The notes under the pieces: model-generated
What the model saw: only the letters and a program-made list of their open reading frames with translations
Database searches by the model: none
Told to the model about the DNA's origin: nothing
Part shown: in pieces, positions 11,883 through 27,530 of the stretch
Numbering within the stretch: position 1 is the stretch's first letter
How the letters are laid out: every line of letters starts with the position of its first letter
Assembly: GCA_036768485.1 (NCBI GenBank)
Contig: JAVLUZ010000759.1
Location: forward strand, 61,001-125,000
DNA from: Mermis nigrescens
Lineage: Eukaryota; Nematoda; Enoplea; Mermithida; Mermithidae
Direction of reading: 5' to 3'
Length of the DNA: 64,000 nucleotides
Made by a program: the position numbers and the translations under genes

Positions 11883-13015
11883 TGTCAAATTTGTATACCC
11901 ATCGCCCTCTGGAGCTTTTATGTCGCGTTTGTCGGGATTCTTTCAATAATTAGCCTTTCCAATCTTTGCTTATCAACGCGTCTCCTAACTTCTGGGTATT
12001 TGAATCCATCGTCACCTTGGTCTAAGTCGACGGAAGAATACAATTTTTGGCAAGTGCTTGGAAGCATTTTGCTTATCATTATTATCAATGCGAGCACAAT
12101 GATCGAAGTCATATGCATTCGTCGTAAAGTGACAGATGGACATCAGGTTAGCAAATTGATTTGGCACATGTGACAGCACTTGCGTATTTTTAATAATGTT
12201 TATTCAATTATTTTCTTATTATTATTATTTTGCTGTTTAAATAAGTATTCTTACTGCAACGATATTCATCATTACTTGGTTAATATCATCGCTTCAGAGT
12301 ACAAATGACTTAAAAGGAGGATCCAGTTTTTGCATCTGGAAAGCTGAACTGTCTGCTTGCTTTTGAATCGGTATAAAAAATTATCTTAAAGCGAAAAAAT
12401 GTAAAGCAACTAATCGGTTATATTCAGATGCGCATATGTGAGGAGGTTCGTGTCTTTATTTCCCAGAAAGATGACAAAAAGTTTTTTGACAAAAAATATT
12501 TGAAACTAATAAAAAATTTTTTCAAAGGGCTTGAACTGATGAGAAACCTTGAGCTGATCTAAAAGCTTTACGCTCTTTGATTATTTTAGCAATTTTTAAG
12601 GAAATTAGCTTTAAAAGCTTACTGATTAACCTTCCCCAACAATTTAAGGGCAAGTTCACAGACCGCTAGTATTATACCAGAAAACGAATATTATGCATAT
12701 TACAATCGAAGAATGTTTTGTCCACCAGGCACCCAAATTCATTTTCAGCTTGCTTCTGCTGCCTTTAGTGCGAATCACAAGAGAGAAGTGAAATTATTCA
12801 TTCAATGTTCGCTGTCGTGCCTCTTGTACTGCAGTCAAGGAATCATGCTCTTATTGGTCATGAGATTGAAAGGAATTTCCGTTTTGCAGGCAGCTTCTTA
12901 TCACGTGATGTGGATCTGCAATCATACGTTCCAATCAATTGTGTATATGGTCATGAACAGGAAAATTTGTCGAAGTGCGGCTCAATGCATAAAGTGTTTG
13001 AAAAGACGATATTAA
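11883..13015 (+). pseudogene. 5'-deleted GPCR paralogue (copy 1)
   Basis: Remnant of the receptor intact at 53353-54895. The exon 1 remnant (11883-12146) begins in the fourth membrane segment and stays in frame with one extra codon, ending at the same CAG|GTTAGC donor. Exon 2 (12749-13015) is fully open, from acceptor ATTTTCAG to the stop. About 1.02 kb covering the start codon and the first three membrane segments is missing relative to copy 2, with a clean junction at 11882/11883. It cannot make a full receptor. The intact second exon could only be used by a fused or alternative transcript. Confidence 0.85.
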
Positions 13016-14451
13016 ATTATTGCAATGATACATGTACAACACGGGGATACCAGAAGAGTCTGCCCCTAAATATTTTTTTTAAACGCCTTTTTTGAGCATG
13101 AAATGATTAATAGATGTCAAAAACAATGCTTCTCGACGTTTCAGACGGGGCCTGTTCTTTTTAGGACATGAAAACTGAAAAATTCGAATTATTTGAGTTA
13201 ACTAAGCACAAATGAATCAAAAAAGATATAGATGCGAGCCAAGAATAGCTAAGATTGATAAAAAGCACATTTTGAACGATTTTTCCTTTAAAAATCAATA
13301 AAATCCTAGGTGTCAGCAGCATAAACGGGCAGCGATTAAATTCTGGTTGTCTGGGTGGTGTAGAGCTGGCAAAAATCCTTAAACATGCCGAAAATTCAAT
13401 TTTGTGGGTCTTTCGATTTTTACGGGTATACCGAATTTAGCGGGTAACAAACCCTCTCAAAACCTCCACGCCCACTGTGTGGTCAGCAGCCAATCTGCGT
13501 GGAGGTGCATCAACCCCGCAAGAACACGTTTACTTGCATTATATATGGACAGCACTCAAAATCTTGGATTGATCGGGGTCTAGCTGGTCAAAATCAAAAA
13601 TTGCAGAAGGCGTCAAAAATTTTGTTTCAATTTTGAAACAGTCTAATGAGGTATTTCAATATAATGAAAGTTGTTTTTGAATCATGAAAGCATATTCTGA
13701 AGCATAAATTACTTTTGTGGCCATGTAGCTTTTAATATTAAGGGCATCTGAGTGCAATTAACTCTATTCTAAAGGCCTTTATTTTGTGTATGACTCAATA
13801 TGCTTGAAGATGCCGTAAATGAGTAAAATCGGAAGTTAGTAGAAATGTTATGATTTTCAATTTTTAACTTTTTCTCCTAACTTTTTTTATGCCCCTTGTC
13901 AATACAGCCGTGAATTGACGTTTTGCGGCCGCGCTATCATTTTTCGAACCAGTTGCATTTGTTAATTTTGCAATGTGTAATCATTACATTCCTCAAATTA
14001 CAGCTTACAAACATGTACATATATACTTACAATATCTGCCATATAGTATAATCCAGGGTCTAGTATAAAGAAGGACTTTTATTCCAGAATCTGATGTAAG
14101 ATTGTGTGAAAAATGAAGTTAGAGCACGTATAGACCATTAAACGCTTTTCACCCGAAGTCAGCACGTATCATTGACGGACCTGGGCTAAAGGAGTGCTTT
14201 AATTTATAAATATCAAAAAAATGATGAAAGCAAGCAAAAAAAGCAAAAGCGGATGAGATAAGAAAGAGGATAAGATAGGACAAGATATAATCTAAAATAA
14301 GAATACAATATAAAATAAAATGTAAATATAAATATAATACAAATAAATATAATACAAATAGATATAATATCAATATAAAATAAAAATAAAATACAAAAAA
14401 TAAAATATATAATATAAAATTAGCGGACAAGCGTTTATCGAAATACGGTCA
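13016..14451. other. Intergenic with A/T simple-sequence tract
   Basis: Shared with 54896-56186. The end, 14270-14420, is a degenerate TAAAATA/ATACAAATA tract lying just 3' of the K4 terminal exon, possibly in its 3' UTR. No gene seen. Confidence 0.5.
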
Positions 14452-14654
14452 TTATTTATCGTTTGTTGGTCCACAGGCTCCGCCACAAACAGATGGCGTG
14501 TAAAAGTTGTTACGATTACCAAAACAACCACCATAAAGGAATGCATCGCATGTTCTGGTGTTACTGTTGAAATAGTAGCGTATAACGTCTTGATTACATA
14601 ACCCATATAGAGGAGGCAATTTGCAATATTTTCGATCCTGCAACAAAAAAATTA

Positions 14655-15138
14655 TTGTTAAAGTGTAACCTTCTTTAAATAATTTTAAATGCTTCACGTC
14701 AGAGTGTATAAACATAATTTAAAATGTTTACGTTTTGTATATTGCTTGCAAGTTGCAACGCTGATATAGAAAACTAACCGTAATTGTATTTAAAGGGGTT
14801 TTATTCTGTTATCGTGAACATTATAATAAGTAAACCTGGCCTCAGCTGATTAGTGCCCACAATCGTTGTGGGCTTACAAGTGTACCTATATTTAGTTTGT
14901 TTCATGTTATCTTACGCATTTCCTACTGATTTAAATCAACAATTTGTTTGATTGTCTTAAATGCATCGATTTTGTCATTTCATTCAATTGCTTGCAAAGT
15001 CTTTCCTAGTTTACTCCATCTAATTTCTTATAGCTACTGCATAACTAACTTGCTGCTTTTTCAATCTTTTTTTGGTTCAATAGTCTATTTTAATCTGCAG
15101 GCCGCAGAATATACTTCGATTTTTTTGCGTTGCTTAGA
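14655..15138. repeat. Dispersed repeat, also at 63188-63680
   Basis: Runs from GTGTAACCTTCTTT to the CAGAATATACTTCGATTTTTT motif. It matches 63188-63680 in the same orientation at modest identity. A piece is also seen inverted at about 16540-16600. It ends where the (TA)n array begins. No coding content. Confidence 0.75.
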
Positions 15139-16062
<924 letters not shown>

Positions 16063-16225
16063 TGGAGCACCGATGGAACAAAAAGGGAATATACTTGGGA
16101 TTGTGAATTATCGAGGATGTAAAAAGACGGGACTAGGAAAAATCTCCCTATGTTTTATGCCAAAAATCGCAAAATATGTTAAAAATCAGACTTTCTCTAA
16201 ACAATGCAAAAAATCGGAGTATAGT
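16063..16225 (-). repeat. Repeat module M, inverted copy
   Basis: Reverse complement of the module at 16688-16868: CGATGGAACAAAAA, AATATACTTGGGATT, GGGACTAGGAAAAA, AAAATCAGACTTTCTCTAA. Other inverted copies are at 18868-19090, 58952-59085 and 63008-63160. Confidence 0.8.
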
Positions 16226-16687
16226 CTGCGGTCTCTGAAAAAACGTATTATTTTAAAATAATTTTCTCTGATTGACATAATTAATATCTTTAAATCATAT
16301 TACGTAATACAACTTTTTGCAGACTTCATTCAACTTTGAGTCGATTAATAATGTGACTGAAAGTGAAATGCTGTTAACAAATCAAAATCAAGTTGTTCGT
16401 ATTTCATTATTACTAAGCATGTCACTTAGCAGATACAGCCATTCTAAGTTTCAAAGTGCAAGCAATATTCAAATTACCAAAACAATTATTGAAAAAAGCA
16501 GCGAATTAGCAATGCAGTAGCTAAGCGAATTGAATGAAATAGTACATATCGATGCATTCAAGACAATCGATGATATTGTTGGTTAAAAGCAGTAGGAAAC
16601 ACGGAAGCTGACGTGCAACAGACCTTATGTAGATACTCTTTTGCACATGTCTACAACAATGGTTTACTAAACTTTTACATTTTCAAA
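16226..16687. other. Spacer between opposing repeat modules, no gene
   Basis: Part of this stretch (about 16540-16600) is the inverted form of 14920-14990. No coding evidence. Confidence 0.4.
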
Positions 16688-19296
<2,609 letters not shown>

Positions 19297-19544
19297 GCGA
19301 AAAAAGTTGTCTTACGAATCCGCATATTTGCTTGCAGTCTTCTAATGTCTCAAAATTGTTCGAATTTCCTCCGCAACCCCGTACAAGAATGATTCGCATT
19401 GAATGGTCTTTTCGTTATAATAATATCGCGTTGTTATATAGTCATCACATGTGCCGTAATCCTTTTGAAGACCGCAAATGTCTACAAATGTTTGTGTTTA
19501 TACTCCGTCTATATTAAAGTAAAAACTTTATAAAGTTTCACTAG

Positions 19545-19571
19545 TTATTATTATTGTTATTATTATTATTA

Positions 19572-19643
<72 letters not shown>

Positions 19644-19668
19644 TATTATTATTATTATTATTATTATT
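19545..19668. repeat. (ATT)n microsatellite, left block
   Basis: About 120 bp of ATT trinucleotides. It abuts the GTAACGTGG repeat on its right, and a much longer TTA block occurs on the far side of that insert (21327-22075). Confidence 0.95.
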
Positions 19669-20095
19669 GTAACGTGGCAACCTGCCAACCACGTTACTCA
19701 GTGAGCAAAATTTTACCCGCACCGGTTTCCCGGATCTTCCGCTCTAACACGCGTGTGTAGTACTAACCGACTACTCGGGCTCTTGCTCACTTCTGCGCAA
19801 TATATTCATTAAGAATATGTTTCACAACAACATCAACCCCACGGGTTTAACACCAAAGTAGACAATTTCCACTGATCCGTAGCTTCCCCGCTACATTCCT
19901 CCGCCTTAAGAGGAGTACCGCGCAGACAACCTGAGTTCGTCAAGCTCAGAGACCTCCAATTGTAACGTGGCAACCTGCCAACCACGTTACTAAGTGAGCA
20001 AAATTTTACCCGCACCGGTTTCCCGGATCTTCCGCTCTAACACGCGTGTGTAGTACTAACCGACTACTCGGGCTCTTGCTCACTGAGTAACGTGG
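19669..20095. repeat. Direct repeat of a ~127-bp unit with internal inverted repeats
   Basis: A unit starting GTAACGTGGCAACC and ending CTTGCTCACT is present at 19669-19795 and 19962-20087, separated by 166 bp. Within the second copy a segment is bounded by 20-bp inverted repeats: CCACGTTACTAAGTGAGCAA and TTGCTCACTGAGTAACGTGG, one mismatch. The unit's first 29 bases also form a hairpin with GTAACGTGG arms. It interrupts the reading frame that resumes at 20097. Likely a small TIR element or a rearranged LTR; identity uncertain. Confidence 0.6.
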
Positions 20096-20096
20096 T

Positions 20097-20864
20097 ATTG
20101 GCTTTAAATTAATTGAACTCAATGACGGCAAAATTAAATTTAACAAAAGCAGCGAAGACAGAAAGGAAATTTCGAGTGATGATGAAATTTGCGAAAAAGC
20201 AGTAAGCAACGAGAAATTAGAAGTCATTGAAAGTGACGAAGAACAGTCGGACTTTTTAAATACTTCTTTAGTGACTATAACGTCAGAAGATATTGGTTTT
20301 ACGCTGAGGGAAATGAACGAGGAAAATGTAAATTCCAACAAAAACGTATCAAACGTGCAAGCTGACTGGGCAATTGATTATGAACATAATAAAACGCGCG
20401 ACGTAACTAAAACGGTTTCGATTGATCGGACTCCAATCATTCAGTCAATTACAGTAAAACCGCTAGCTAACCATCTGAAGAATTTATTTTATGGTCATTA
20501 TCGCAAAATTATGACAGCACGGTTACCAGCGAATAAATTCTGTATGACCAAAACGTGGAATAATTCATTGAACGGCTTATACGACGATTATAGCAATTTT
20601 TATACGCATAAATTCATAAATTCGCAGGGAAAGATGAGCGAATTATTGCATAATCTGATTGATAAACGATTAAAGAACTTTGTTGGCTATTCTCCATGGG
20701 TAGACCTAGCCAACCAAGTCGGCGAGGAAACGTCTAAACTTAAAACGGCACGACAAACATTATGTTTAAAGCGTCATCAGGGATCAACGAAATACGTGTG
20801 CAAAAGATTTAAAGTGCAGCCACGAAAATTTATTAACGTTGAAAAGCGCATTAAACGCTTATGA
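20097..20864 (+). CDS. 3' part of a retrotransposon ORF, truncated at its 5' end
   Basis: The frame is open without a stop from 20097 to 20864 (about 255 codons). Its left edge coincides exactly with the end of the GTAACGTGG repeat, so the beginning was lost or displaced. Its first part is charged and Ser/Glu/Asp-rich. The rest has K/R-rich stretches and a basic C-terminus (KRIKRL end). It is followed 73 bp later by a purine tract and an LTR-like sequence, which places it as the last ORF of an LTR retrotransposon. I do not recognise a gag, pol or env domain in it. Confidence 0.5.
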   Translation: MGFKLIELNDGKIKFNKSSEDRKEISSDDEICEKAVSNEKLEVIESDEEQSDFLNTSLVTITSEDIGFTLREMNEENVNSNKNVSNVQADWAIDYEHNKTRDVTKTVSIDRTPIIQSITVKPLANHLKNLFYGHYRKIMTARLPANKFCMTKTWNNSLNGLYDDYSNFYTHKFINSQGKMSELLHNLIDKRLKNFVGYSPWVDLANQVGEETSKLKTARQTLCLKRHQGSTKYVCKRFKVQPRKFINVEKRIKRL

Positions 20865-20937
20865 TACGATATTGCATTATTATATTTTCATTGTTTTCGT
20901 ATTATTTACTTATATATAAATTAATACGTATTCCAGT

Positions 20938-21324
20938 GAAGGGGGAGGAGTGCAATATGCTACAAACATATTGACACACAGTCTCTCATTTATTACGGAA
21001 ATTAGACTATTGTTATTCAAAAATCAGTTCGAATTCTTTTCTAACGATTGATTTGATTCATCTTAATAGACGCTAGTGTGGTAATAAAAAGGGACGCCAA
21101 TTCTGTAATATTAATGGTGAAAAACATGCAAAGTAGGTGACAGCATCGTTGTCAGCCTGCATGTAGAGAAGGAAGAAGGACAGTGTTGGTTTGGACGGCG
21201 TCATGAAAGAGCGTCTAAAATGATTTCTCTGATTTTGATTTAACGTTGTATTTTTGATTGTTGGACATATTTATTTTCTGTTAACTAATTAAAGCAATCT
21301 AAATTAGAAGTACACGGCGCATTG

Positions 21325-21326
<2 letters not shown>
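20938..21326 (+). mobile_element. Polypurine tract and 3' LTR of an LTR retrotransposon
   Basis: A 13-nt purine run (GAAGGGGGAGGAG, 20938-20950) is followed at once by a 376-bp sequence bounded by 6-bp inverted ends TGCAAT...ATTGCA (20951-21326), the usual TG...CA form of an LTR. An AATAAA polyadenylation signal lies near 21080. No matching 5' LTR was found in the window, so the element is incomplete. The right edge meets the long TTA array directly. Confidence 0.65.
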
Positions 21327-22075
<749 letters not shown>

Positions 22076-22992
22076 TTAGTGTCTTATTTTTTATTGTATT
22101 GGTTATTGCAAACGCGGACGGAGAAAGCAATGTTGAAATTTATAACAAAATTATTTTCATAAAAAATATTAACCTTCGTTTTCATTATTCAATAAGCGTT
22201 TTTAAGAACTCGCTTGATTTCTTGAGGACACCTCGTCTAAGACATTTAGACTTTAGCCCAGTTAGTAGAGAGCTTAAAAACTATTACTTTGTTTTCCTAA
22301 AAACTAGAATTATAAAGTCTAAATAACTTCTCCAGTTTTAAAAATAAAAGGCATCCATCCAAAGTTTCATTATTAGACACACAGCCAATGAATCTGGCGG
22401 TTAGCTTTCAAAAAAGACGTGTCGCAGGATCTACGGCCCAAATATGAAAGATTACAATTCATGATTTAATCAAGAATTTTCGATGATTAAGAGGAATTCT
22501 GTGCTGTAGGGCTTTCCTTTCTTTAAAACCGTCAAACGGGTGTAAATCAATTTTTATGGGATAATATCTCATGCTTGTTTTTTTAATTGCTCCTATCATG
22601 ATCTGTTGTTGCTATTCCACTATTTTGATATTATTTTTTATTTATTATCTACTCATTTACTTGTTTACTTATTTTTCATTGATTTATTTTATTATTTATT
22701 AATTTCTTTTATTGTGTTCTTATTCTATTTTCTCTAATAATTTTTTTGGATTATTTTACGCGTAAAGCAAATGTTTTGCATAATATGAAAGCTCAATCGT
22801 GCACATTTGCTTTATTTTATACTACACTTAATGTATATGCAAGCGATGAAAGTAAATAAGATAACGGTGGATAACAAATCTCACATAGCACTTGCGTTTC
22901 GTGTCCTGGAATGGAAAATATCTATAAAAAACATGCGTAGTATTGCAGACATATATCGGAAATGGTCAAACACTTACTTTACTTAGGCCCGA
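22076..22992. other. Intergenic, no gene recognised
   Basis: AT-rich. The 75-codon frame at 22099-22326 has no recognisable features. Confidence 0.4.
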
Positions 22993-24091
22993 ATGACAAC
23001 ACGTGGGTTAAAGCTAACCTTAGGTTGAAGTCGAGTAAAATCTGACAAAAATCTCGGGATAAACTTTTTTGGTATGACAGAAAGTGGATTAACTTTAACT
23101 CAAGGTTAAACTCGGGTAACATCTCGGGTTGAATGCACAAATGCATAGGTGAGCAGGTCAAAAAATGGTCTTAAAAATTGTGGCATGGCGAAAAAACACC
23201 ATTTTCCAACGATCCTTATCAAGCACTATCCTTTGGCATCAAAAAATTGCAAAAAACTAAAAAAATATAAAATTGAATTCTTTGGGGTATTTTGGTTTCT
23301 GGTGGTGGGGGAGGTATCCGGCCTTCTGGTAGGTGCAGACCCTCCACTCTCCATTTTCAGGTGTGGTTAAATGTCGGTTTGACAGTAACCGGCTTAAGTA
23401 GACGGTACCTTATTGCATAACTAGCCGCATATCTTTTGATTCTATCGAGTGAGCGGTTTCAAATGTTGAGCAAGCAGAAAAAAATCAGTGCCGATGCTAT
23501 TAGTCAGAATCATTTTTGAATGCTCGAATTATTTCGAACATATTGATTTTTTTAATTCTCTGTATTTATTTATTTAAATTTGTTTTTTTTATTTATTTAT
23601 ATTTATAACATTTTTATTTTCATTTTCTTGCCAATAAATTTCTTCTTCATATTACACCAAAGGTGGTAGCATCGTTGAGAAGCTGATCCAGATTGAAGAA
23701 TCCTTATTTTATTTCTTAATGTTTTTTATGTTTATATATTCACTAATTATATTTATTATTTCTGACTCTTTTTAATCATTTGACTTCCATCGCATATACT
23801 AGGTAATGGTTGATGATCCCTTTATGGCACTTTGCAAGACATAGCCGGTGAGTAATTCGCATCGCAGTATAGACAGCATGTGATCTTGCTGTTCAGACAA
23901 GCATTTGTGGGTGTTGCAAAATAGGCGTTAATCTTAGGTCGTGTAATAAAAAGTCGGCTTACCTTGCTTTAACCTTAGGTTAGTTTACCTGAGTTTAACG
24001 CACCTTCTGTCATACGGGTTAAATTTAACCTCGGGTTATTTAGCCGAGAATTCCCGTTAACCTTGGGTTAAAATAACTCACGTTCTGTCAT
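22993..24091. mobile_element. TIR element of about 1.1 kb with repeated ATGACAGAA units
   Basis: The ends are inverted copies: left ATGACAACACGTGGGTTA and right (reverse complement) ATGACAGAACGTGAGTTA. A second inward unit of about 100 bp, again starting TATGACAGAA and followed by GTTAA and an AAGGTTAA block, repeats at each end. Palindromic TAACCTTAGGTTA-like words recur. No ORF, and no clear target duplication. Probably a non-autonomous DNA transposon. A separate dispersed repeat sits inside it at 23155-23360. Confidence 0.6.
23155..23360. repeat. Dispersed repeat with ATGGTCTTAAAA...CCTTTGGCATCAAAAAAT core
   Basis: Related copies are at 29155-29360, mirrored at 31890-32100 in the foldback element, and inverted at about 41110-41315. 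Each has the GTCTTAAAA, GACGAAAAAACACCATTTT and TTTGGCATCAAAAAAT blocks and a G-rich end. Non-coding; nature unknown. Confidence 0.65.
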
Positions 24092-24722
24092 ATGAGGGGG
24101 ATTTAAATACAAGGAAAAATAAAACAAGAAGAAAAACAAAATTACACGATTTTAATAGATTTAAAAAGAGTGAAAAAGGCTAAGACAAGAGAAAAGATTA
24201 TAACGAAACTAAGGAGGACAATAGATGGATAAGAAGGATCTTTCAACAAGTTAAAAATAAAGATTACAAAAAATTAAAAATCTTCAACAAAACCTTACAA
24301 AGAAAACGGCAATAATACTGATGCAATTGAGCATTATCTAATCGATTATTGCTCCTGTTGAATCAAATGCCAATTTTTTTGCCAAAGACTTTGATGATAA
24401 TGTCCTAAAAATTTAATTTAATGACCGGGCAACGTGAACAAAAGGATTTAGTGTAAAAAATGAAATATCTGCGCAATAGACGGCATAAAACTCATGGCTT
24501 TTGAGTCGTTAATTTCTTGATCTTGTTTGTTCTGATGTGCGCAGTCCTACGCATTTTTTTCGGCCCATTATTCCTCTGATCTATAAAAGCAAAGCAAAAG
24601 ATGCAAAACTGGATTTACGTACATAATATGCGAGAATAACTGATACATAGAAAATAAGTTAAGGCGTCCTAATATAAATCACTAAATACAAAAATCGAAA
24701 TGTTTTAGGTCAAAAGTTCAAC
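24092..24722. other. Intergenic, no gene recognised
   Basis: A-rich sequence up to the target duplication of the Penelope-like element. Confidence 0.4.
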
Positions 24723-24734
24723 GTCTTCTATGCG

Positions 24735-26918
24735 TAGAAGCGAAGCTTATGCATAAAAGTGTTAATAGTATCGATCCTGACAAGGTTGTGGTTAATTTAA
24801 GTAACCGAGTTTTGACAGCTCGTGAGAAGCTTGTCTTGTCTTATGGTATGAAGTACTCTATTACACCTAGGAAGATCGAATATGGTGATTATTTGCTGCC
24901 TTTTGAGAAACTGATGGGTTTCCTGAATAAACAAACTGCCTTTAAGTGTGATAATGTAAAAATGCAAATGATCAAGAATCAATTGCGTGACATTGCTCTT
25001 AGCTCATACTTTAATTATGATAAGAAGCATTGTGATAATCTATCAAAGCGTGACTATGAAATCCTCAGTAATCTGTCAAAAGACAAGAATATCATTGTCC
25101 TAAAAGCAGATAAGGGTAACCAAGTTGTAATTTTGAACAAAGATGACTACATCAGGAAGTTGAATGATGTCTTGAATGAATTCTCAAAGCTCAAAGTCAT
25201 TGACTATAATCCTTGTCAGTTTATACGCTCAGTTCAGAAACGCATATCAGCCCGTATACTGAAGGTTCATAAGCAAAATGGACTATCTGCTGATGTGTAT
25301 AAAAGTATAAATCCTGTAGGATGCAGTTATGGCAGACAATATGGCTTACCTAAGACCCATAAGAGAGATGTACCTCTAAGACCGATCTTGTCAGCCATCA
25401 ACACTCCAACTTATAAGTTGGCTAAGTATTTTGTGCCGATCCTGCAAGACATAAGTACAAATGAATACACTTTATGTGACACTGGTAGTTTCCTGACAAG
25501 ACTTAAGGCTTTTACATTCAAAAGCCATCATTTTATGGCTAGTCTTGATGTTCAAAGCTTACTCACTAATATTCCACTCAATGAGACTATTGATATATGT
25601 ATTAGGAAACTATTTGATGATCAAAATGTCATGTTAGTAAATAACATGAATTGTCATCAATTCAAACTGCTTCTAGAACTTGCAGTTAAAGAGTGTTACT
25701 TTACGTGTAATGGTAAAATCTATCAACAGATAGATGGTGTTGCTATGGGTAATCCGCTTGGCCCAGTTCTTGCCAACATTTTCTTGAGCTGTTATGAAAC
25801 AAAGTGGCTCAAAGACTGCAATATAAAGATCAGACCCAAGTTTTATGTACGTTATGTTGATGACACATTTGTAGTGTTTTCTGACAGAAATCAGCCTACT
25901 AAGTTCTGTGATTACATGAATCAGCAACATCCTAATATGAAGTTTACATTTGAAACTGAATGTGACAAGAAAATAAATTTCCTTGATGTTCTTGTTGAAA
26001 GGAAGTCCGATGATATTGTGACATCATCATATCAGAAACCTACATTTTCTGGCCTTTATACCAAATTGTCTAGCTTCATTCCTTTTGCCTATAAAGTTGG
26101 TTTAATAAGGACACTTGTGAGTCGCATTTACATGATTTGTAACTCATATCAGACTTTTGTCTCTGATATTGACAAGCTGAAGCAGACTCTACTGCAAAAT
26201 GAGTATCCCCTTGGCTTGATTGATAAGGTCATATCAGACTTTATGACAAAGGTGTATAATAAGAGTGATGAAATAAAAGTCGGCTGTGATAAATTATGCT
26301 ATTCTCTTGTTTTGCCTTATACTGGTGTGCATGGCTACAATGTACGCAGCAGAATTCTAAAGCTTATATCTGCATTTTACCCTCAGATTAGAGTAAGGTT
26401 TGTTTACAAACCTGTCATGTGTATAAGCCGGTTTTTCAAGAACAAGGATGCTGTACCTGCTAAGCTACTCTCAAATTTAGTATATAAGTAAACGTGTTCT
26501 AGCTGTATGGCTAGTTACATTGGCGAAACTCGCCGACATTTTGGGAGTAGAATTGCAGAACATACTGGCATCTCATTTGCTACAGGAAAGCCAATTCAGG
26601 GTGATAGCTTATCTGCTATTCACAAACATGTCTCAAATAGCAATCATTCAATTACATCAGATTGCTTCAAGGTTATTAGTCGAGCATCCAACTCTTTTGA
26701 TCTTTTAATCAAGGAGTCGTTATACATAGCACGTGATTGTCCTATTCTCAACAATAATGTTTCATCATATCCTCTAAATTTGTTTTAATTTACTGAAATC
26801 CCACGTTTTTCATTTTCTTCTAGTTTAAAATATTTTATAATTCTCTTCATAATTTAATGGTATGTTTAAACTTTAAGTTTTTCTCTTGGTTTACAACTCT
26901 CGCTTAACAAGCTCATTT
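24735..26918 (+). mobile_element. Penelope-like element, 5'-truncated, with 12-bp target duplication
   Basis: Flanked by a perfect 12-bp direct repeat GTCTTCTATGCG (24723-24734 and 26919-26930), which defines both ends. The 2184-bp insert carries an RT/GIY-YIG reading frame (24749-26788, with one internal stop) and a 130-bp 3' UTR. The N-terminal part usual for this family is missing, so the copy is 5'-truncated, as is common. A decayed relative lies at 592-2320 on the other strand. Confidence 0.92.
24749..26788 (+). pseudogene. Penelope-type reverse transcriptase + GIY-YIG endonuclease with one premature stop
   Basis: A single frame runs from ATG 24749 to TAA 26788 with one in-frame stop (TAA, 26489-26491). 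The older copy A has TAT at that codon, so one substitution explains it. Domain order: family-typical KADKGNQVVILNKDDY (about residue 120), RT fingers/palm with GLPKTHK and RPILSAINTPTYKL, SLDVQSLLTNIPL (catalytic Asp), GNPLGPVLANIF, and YVDDTFVVF with the catalytic Asp pair. After the stop come a CxxC and YIGETRRHFGSR, the GIY-YIG endonuclease. RT copies the element RNA primed by the nick the endonuclease makes. As read, RT and endonuclease are separated. Everything else looks intact, suggesting recent insertion. Confidence 0.9.
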
Positions 26919-26930
26919 GTCTTCTATGCG

Positions 26931-27524
26931 GATCCACCACTATAGGTTCGAATGCTCGAAAAGATTGTATTTTCCTTCAGGAATACAATCGAAACATTCA
27001 TAAAGCATGGTCGATCTGATCAGTGTTATAGGGCGCATTAGGGGGCTCCAATTAGAGATTTAATGCGCATTTTTAGGTGATTTTAGCCATTTTCCATCAT
27101 AATTTTCCAAAATTGTCCGGCGCATCGCGCCGGATAGCACTAACAATAATTTTTTTATTTCTTACATGACGCTTCGAGTCATTCTTTGACAATTTTTGCC
27201 AGTTTTTGCACTAATTTTGCGCGTTTTATACAGAAACCAAAAATTTATGATTTTTTTGATTTCAAACGATTTTGTCTATCAAATTGATGGCGAAAAACCG
27301 CAACTTTAAGCATAATTGACTGATTTTGAGGACAATTTTACACGCTCTTTAGATAAAAAGGGTATCGTCCACCCATCTCTTTCCCCCTGTCAGCAAAGCC
27401 TGAATCCACCACTGAATGGGGTAAATCGGGGTCAACCTGTCTCCGGTTCAAGTCAGCTTGGTCGAGGTAATTAAATTAGCCCGGGCATAGGCGGAAATTA
27501 GCTAGAACAAAAAATAATGTAACT
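26931..27524. other. Intergenic, no gene; perfect GC hairpin at 27117-27133
   Basis: No ORF of note. CCGGCGC/GCGCCGG separated by ATC (27117-27133) forms a strong hairpin. Similar cGCGC-GAA-GCGCCG words occur in the transposon at 48141-49575. Confidence 0.45.
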
Positions 27525-27530
27525 CAGGAT

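Larger units (their letters stand above)
3120..14652. repeat. Segmental duplication, copy 1 (partner 42430-56388)
   Basis: From about 3120 to 14652 the sequence matches 42430-56388 in the same order and orientation. The shared contents are a four-exon Kunitz gene, long AT-rich intergenic stretches, the GPCR and a terminal Kunitz exon. By eye, identity is high but patchy, with most of 6.6-8.3 kb almost identical and flanks several percent different. Copy 1 is shorter because it lost the 5' half of the GPCR and lacks the nested transposons at 48095-49832. It has its own 199-bp insert at 11192-11390. Confidence 0.9.

Noticed and set aside
14149..14430. Leu/Tyr/Phe-rich ORF 3' of K4
   Set aside because: Comes from the ATAAAATA simple-sequence tract.
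25673..25930. ORF on the minus strand within the Penelope-like element (also 1611-1805)
   Set aside because: Antisense of the conserved RT frame.
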